A stretch of 16,547 bases of DNA from Chloroflexota bacterium (lineage in GTDB: Bacteria; Chloroflexota; Dehalococcoidia; E44-bin15). This document shows positions 15,101 to 16,547 of this stretch, one piece after another. Below the pieces are notes generated by a model. It ran no database searches, had not been told where the DNA came from, and worked only from the letters and a program-made list of their open reading frames with translations. The position numbers and the translations under genes were made by a program. The DNA lies in assembly GCA_015222405.1 (NCBI GenBank), contig JADFVG010000004.1, positions 1 to 16,547 of the forward strand, given 5' to 3'. Numbering within the stretch: the first letter of the stretch is position 1; the number at the start of each line of letters is the position of its first letter.

Positions 15101-16547
15101 TTATTTACGGGGCGTCGCTGATATCTTCCCCTGCTCCGGTATGTACCACGGTGATGGATACCACCAATCGCCGGGCTCAACCAGGCCGTCCTCAATGAGG
15201 ATGTGCATCAGGTTGTAGGGGATGGCCATCAGTGCTAGCCCTCCAGGGTGACCGGATGTCTGGTGGCAGAAGTAGAGCCCGTCAATGGGAGAGCGGTATC
15301 GCGAATACTCGGGCAGAGGACGGTTGGTCCATAACTGGTCCTTGCAGTGGCGCGTGGTGTACCAGCCACCACCGATGAGCCCGACATTGCGATGCTCCGA
15401 CTCCCAGGGGGTGTTTGACCATTGCTGAACGAGGTCGTCTTCGGCATTCTCCGCCACTGCGCTCAGGGCCTTGAGCATATAAGCGTCCCACTTATCCTTC
15501 TCCTTGGCCAGCGCATCCGGGCCTTCCACGTGGTACTCTGGTGGAGGAACGATAACGTAGAAGGGAGACACCAGGAAGGCGTCGGGCATGTGGGGGATAT
15601 TGCAGCGCGAGGGGTCCTCCTCGTGCGACAGCATAATCCAAGGCACCTTATCTGCCGGCATAGATGGGCTACCCTTGCGCGCATTGATATCCATTATGTG
15701 CTCAAAGTACAGCTCCCGAGAGTCGCTGGGGTACAGTCCAATAAGGAAAGGCCTATCCTCATCATCGGGTATTACGAACTTGGGGTGGTAGCGAAGCGGC
15801 TTACTGAAGAGGAAGTGGGAGACGTAGATGCTGGAGCCCTTGAGGCTGATGTCCTTTATCCGCTGCAAGAAAGAGACATCCATGTGTTGCGGCCCGATCA
15901 GCTTGAGGAAGGTCTGCTGAACGTCCATGGCGCTGACCACCGCTTTGTCGGCCCAGATTGTCTTTTCACCCCAGGCGGCGGTATCTCTGAGGCGGACTCC
16001 CACTGCTCTTCCCTCGCGGATGATGATCTCATCCACGGGGCAAATGGTACGTATCACCGCCCCGTGGGCCATGGCACAGCGGATGATGGAGTGGAAATAG
16101 CCGTGCATCCCGCCGCGGGGCGAGCTCAGGCCGGGGTATTGCAACGATAGTGCTCCGCCGAGGGCAGGGACGGCTACCCCCTCCCACTCAGGGCTGGCCC
16201 CTGAGTACCAGGCTACGATCCCCTGCGTTACCTTATAGGGCTCGGTCTCGATATACTCGTCCATGAACTCAAACATGGTCATCTCGAGCAGCTCTTCGGT
16301 CCAAATGTCTGGGGCATGTTGCTTATACACCTGCATATAGGGGATATTTTCCGGAGTTATCTCTACTTCAGGGGGGTGAGGAGGGCACCAGTAGATGGCG
16401 CGCAATAGCTCCCTGGTGAACGGGGGATCACCGAGCATGCCGCATATCTTGGCCCAGCCGAGGAGGTCCTTGTCGGTGAGAGGCACCCTCCCCTCGGTGG
16501 TCGTTGAGCCTGAGCGCTTCCGTTCCTCTACATCCACGGGTCTCAAC
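15101..16547 (-). CDS. CrtI-like FAD-dependent oxidoreductase, 5' end outside window
   Basis: The C-terminal 481 or so residues of a phytoene dehydrogenase-related flavoprotein. The first codons and the N-terminal GxGxxG FAD fold lie beyond the right edge. Visible parts are a helical region with EELLEMTMFEFMDEY (84-98 of the visible part), the turn SPRGGMHGY (142-150), typical of CrtI-type enzymes before the second FAD-facing strand pair, then ICPVDEIIIREGRAVGV, ADKAVVSAMD, and the C-terminal motif GLYFCHQTSGHPGG. An in-frame TTG close to the edge is unlikely to be the true start because the FAD-binding domain would be missing. It is only distantly similar to the protein of 7804-9234. The lipoprotein gene at 13775-14983 follows in the same direction, so the two may be co-transcribed. 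The substrate is unknown. Confidence 0.78.
   Translation of the reverse strand, partial: LRPVDVEERKRSGSTTTEGRVPLTDKDLLGWAKICGMLGDPPFTRELLRAIYWCPPHPPEVEITPENIPYMQVYKQHAPDIWTEELLEMTMFEFMDEYIETEPYKVTQGIVAWYSGASPEWEGVAVPALGGALSLQYPGLSSPRGGMHGYFHSIIRCAMAHGAVIRTICPVDEIIIREGRAVGVRLRDTAAWGEKTIWADKAVVSAMDVQQTFLKLIGPQHMDVSFLQRIKDISLKGSSIYVSHFLFSKPLRYHPKFVIPDDEDRPFLIGLYPSDSRELYFEHIMDINARKGSPSMPADKVPWIMLSHEEDPSRCNIPHMPDAFLVSPFYVIVPPPEYHVEGPDALAKEKDKWDAYMLKALSAVAENAEDDLVQQWSNTPWESEHRNVGLIGGGWYTTRHCKDQLWTNRPLPEYSRYRSPIDGLYFCHQTSGHPGGLALMAIPYNLMHILIEDGLVEPGDWWYPSPWYIPEQGKISATPRK

Noticed and set aside
1..16547. tRNA, rRNA, CRISPR array, transposase or integrase
   Set aside because: No cloverleaf-like segment, regularly spaced repeat or mobile-element protein was seen on reading; a covariance-model scan was not possible here.

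Overview
The window looks like a piece of an anaerobic bacterial chromosome. Base composition is mixed, around the mid-50s % GC by eye. The heterodisulfide-reductase/formate-dehydrogenase electron-transfer operon, the two lipoprotein solute-binding proteins with acidic linkers after the lipid-attachment cysteine, and the TGn-TATAAT type promoters would all suit an uncultivated Dehalococcoidia-type Chloroflexota or another anaerobe of sediment or aquifer. This placement is inference. No rRNA or other phylogenetic marker is present.

Region 1 (19-7755, all + strand) is one tightly packed operon of five genes. They encode an HdrD-like iron-sulfur protein (HdrC-type ferredoxin domain fused to HdrB-type CCG domains), a roughly 1020-residue double HdrA flavoprotein, an MvhD-like [2Fe-2S] adaptor, an FdhB/FrhB-like iron-sulfur protein and a cysteine-type molybdopterin formate dehydrogenase. 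Together they make a plausible flavin-based electron-bifurcating or confurcating complex. It would connect formate/CO2 with ferredoxin and with a further acceptor reached through the HdrD-like subunit. The first three genes also match the order BamD-BamE-BamF of class II benzoyl-CoA reductase, so the genes just left of the window matter for interpretation.

Region 2 (7804-10425, - strand) has a CrtI/phytoene-desaturase-like FAD oxidoreductase with its own clear promoter. Upstream of it is a markedly AT-rich geranylgeranyl-reductase-family flavoprotein gene that looks foreign to its surroundings.

Region 3 (10426-16547) holds two paralogous lipoprotein solute-binding proteins of the branched-chain-amino-acid-binding (type I) fold, pointing toward each other across an MFS transporter. 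At the right edge is the 3' part of a second, diverged CrtI-like oxidoreductase, which probably shares an operon with the second binding protein. No ABC permease or ATPase is present. The substrate of this uptake/oxidoreductase neighbourhood cannot be read from sequence.

No tRNA, rRNA, CRISPR array, insertion sequence or convincing intrinsic terminator was seen. Gaps over 300 bases are 10426-10880 (divergent region with candidate promoters and small palindromes) and 12087-12414 (candidate promoter/operator plus a possible decayed minus-strand reading frame).
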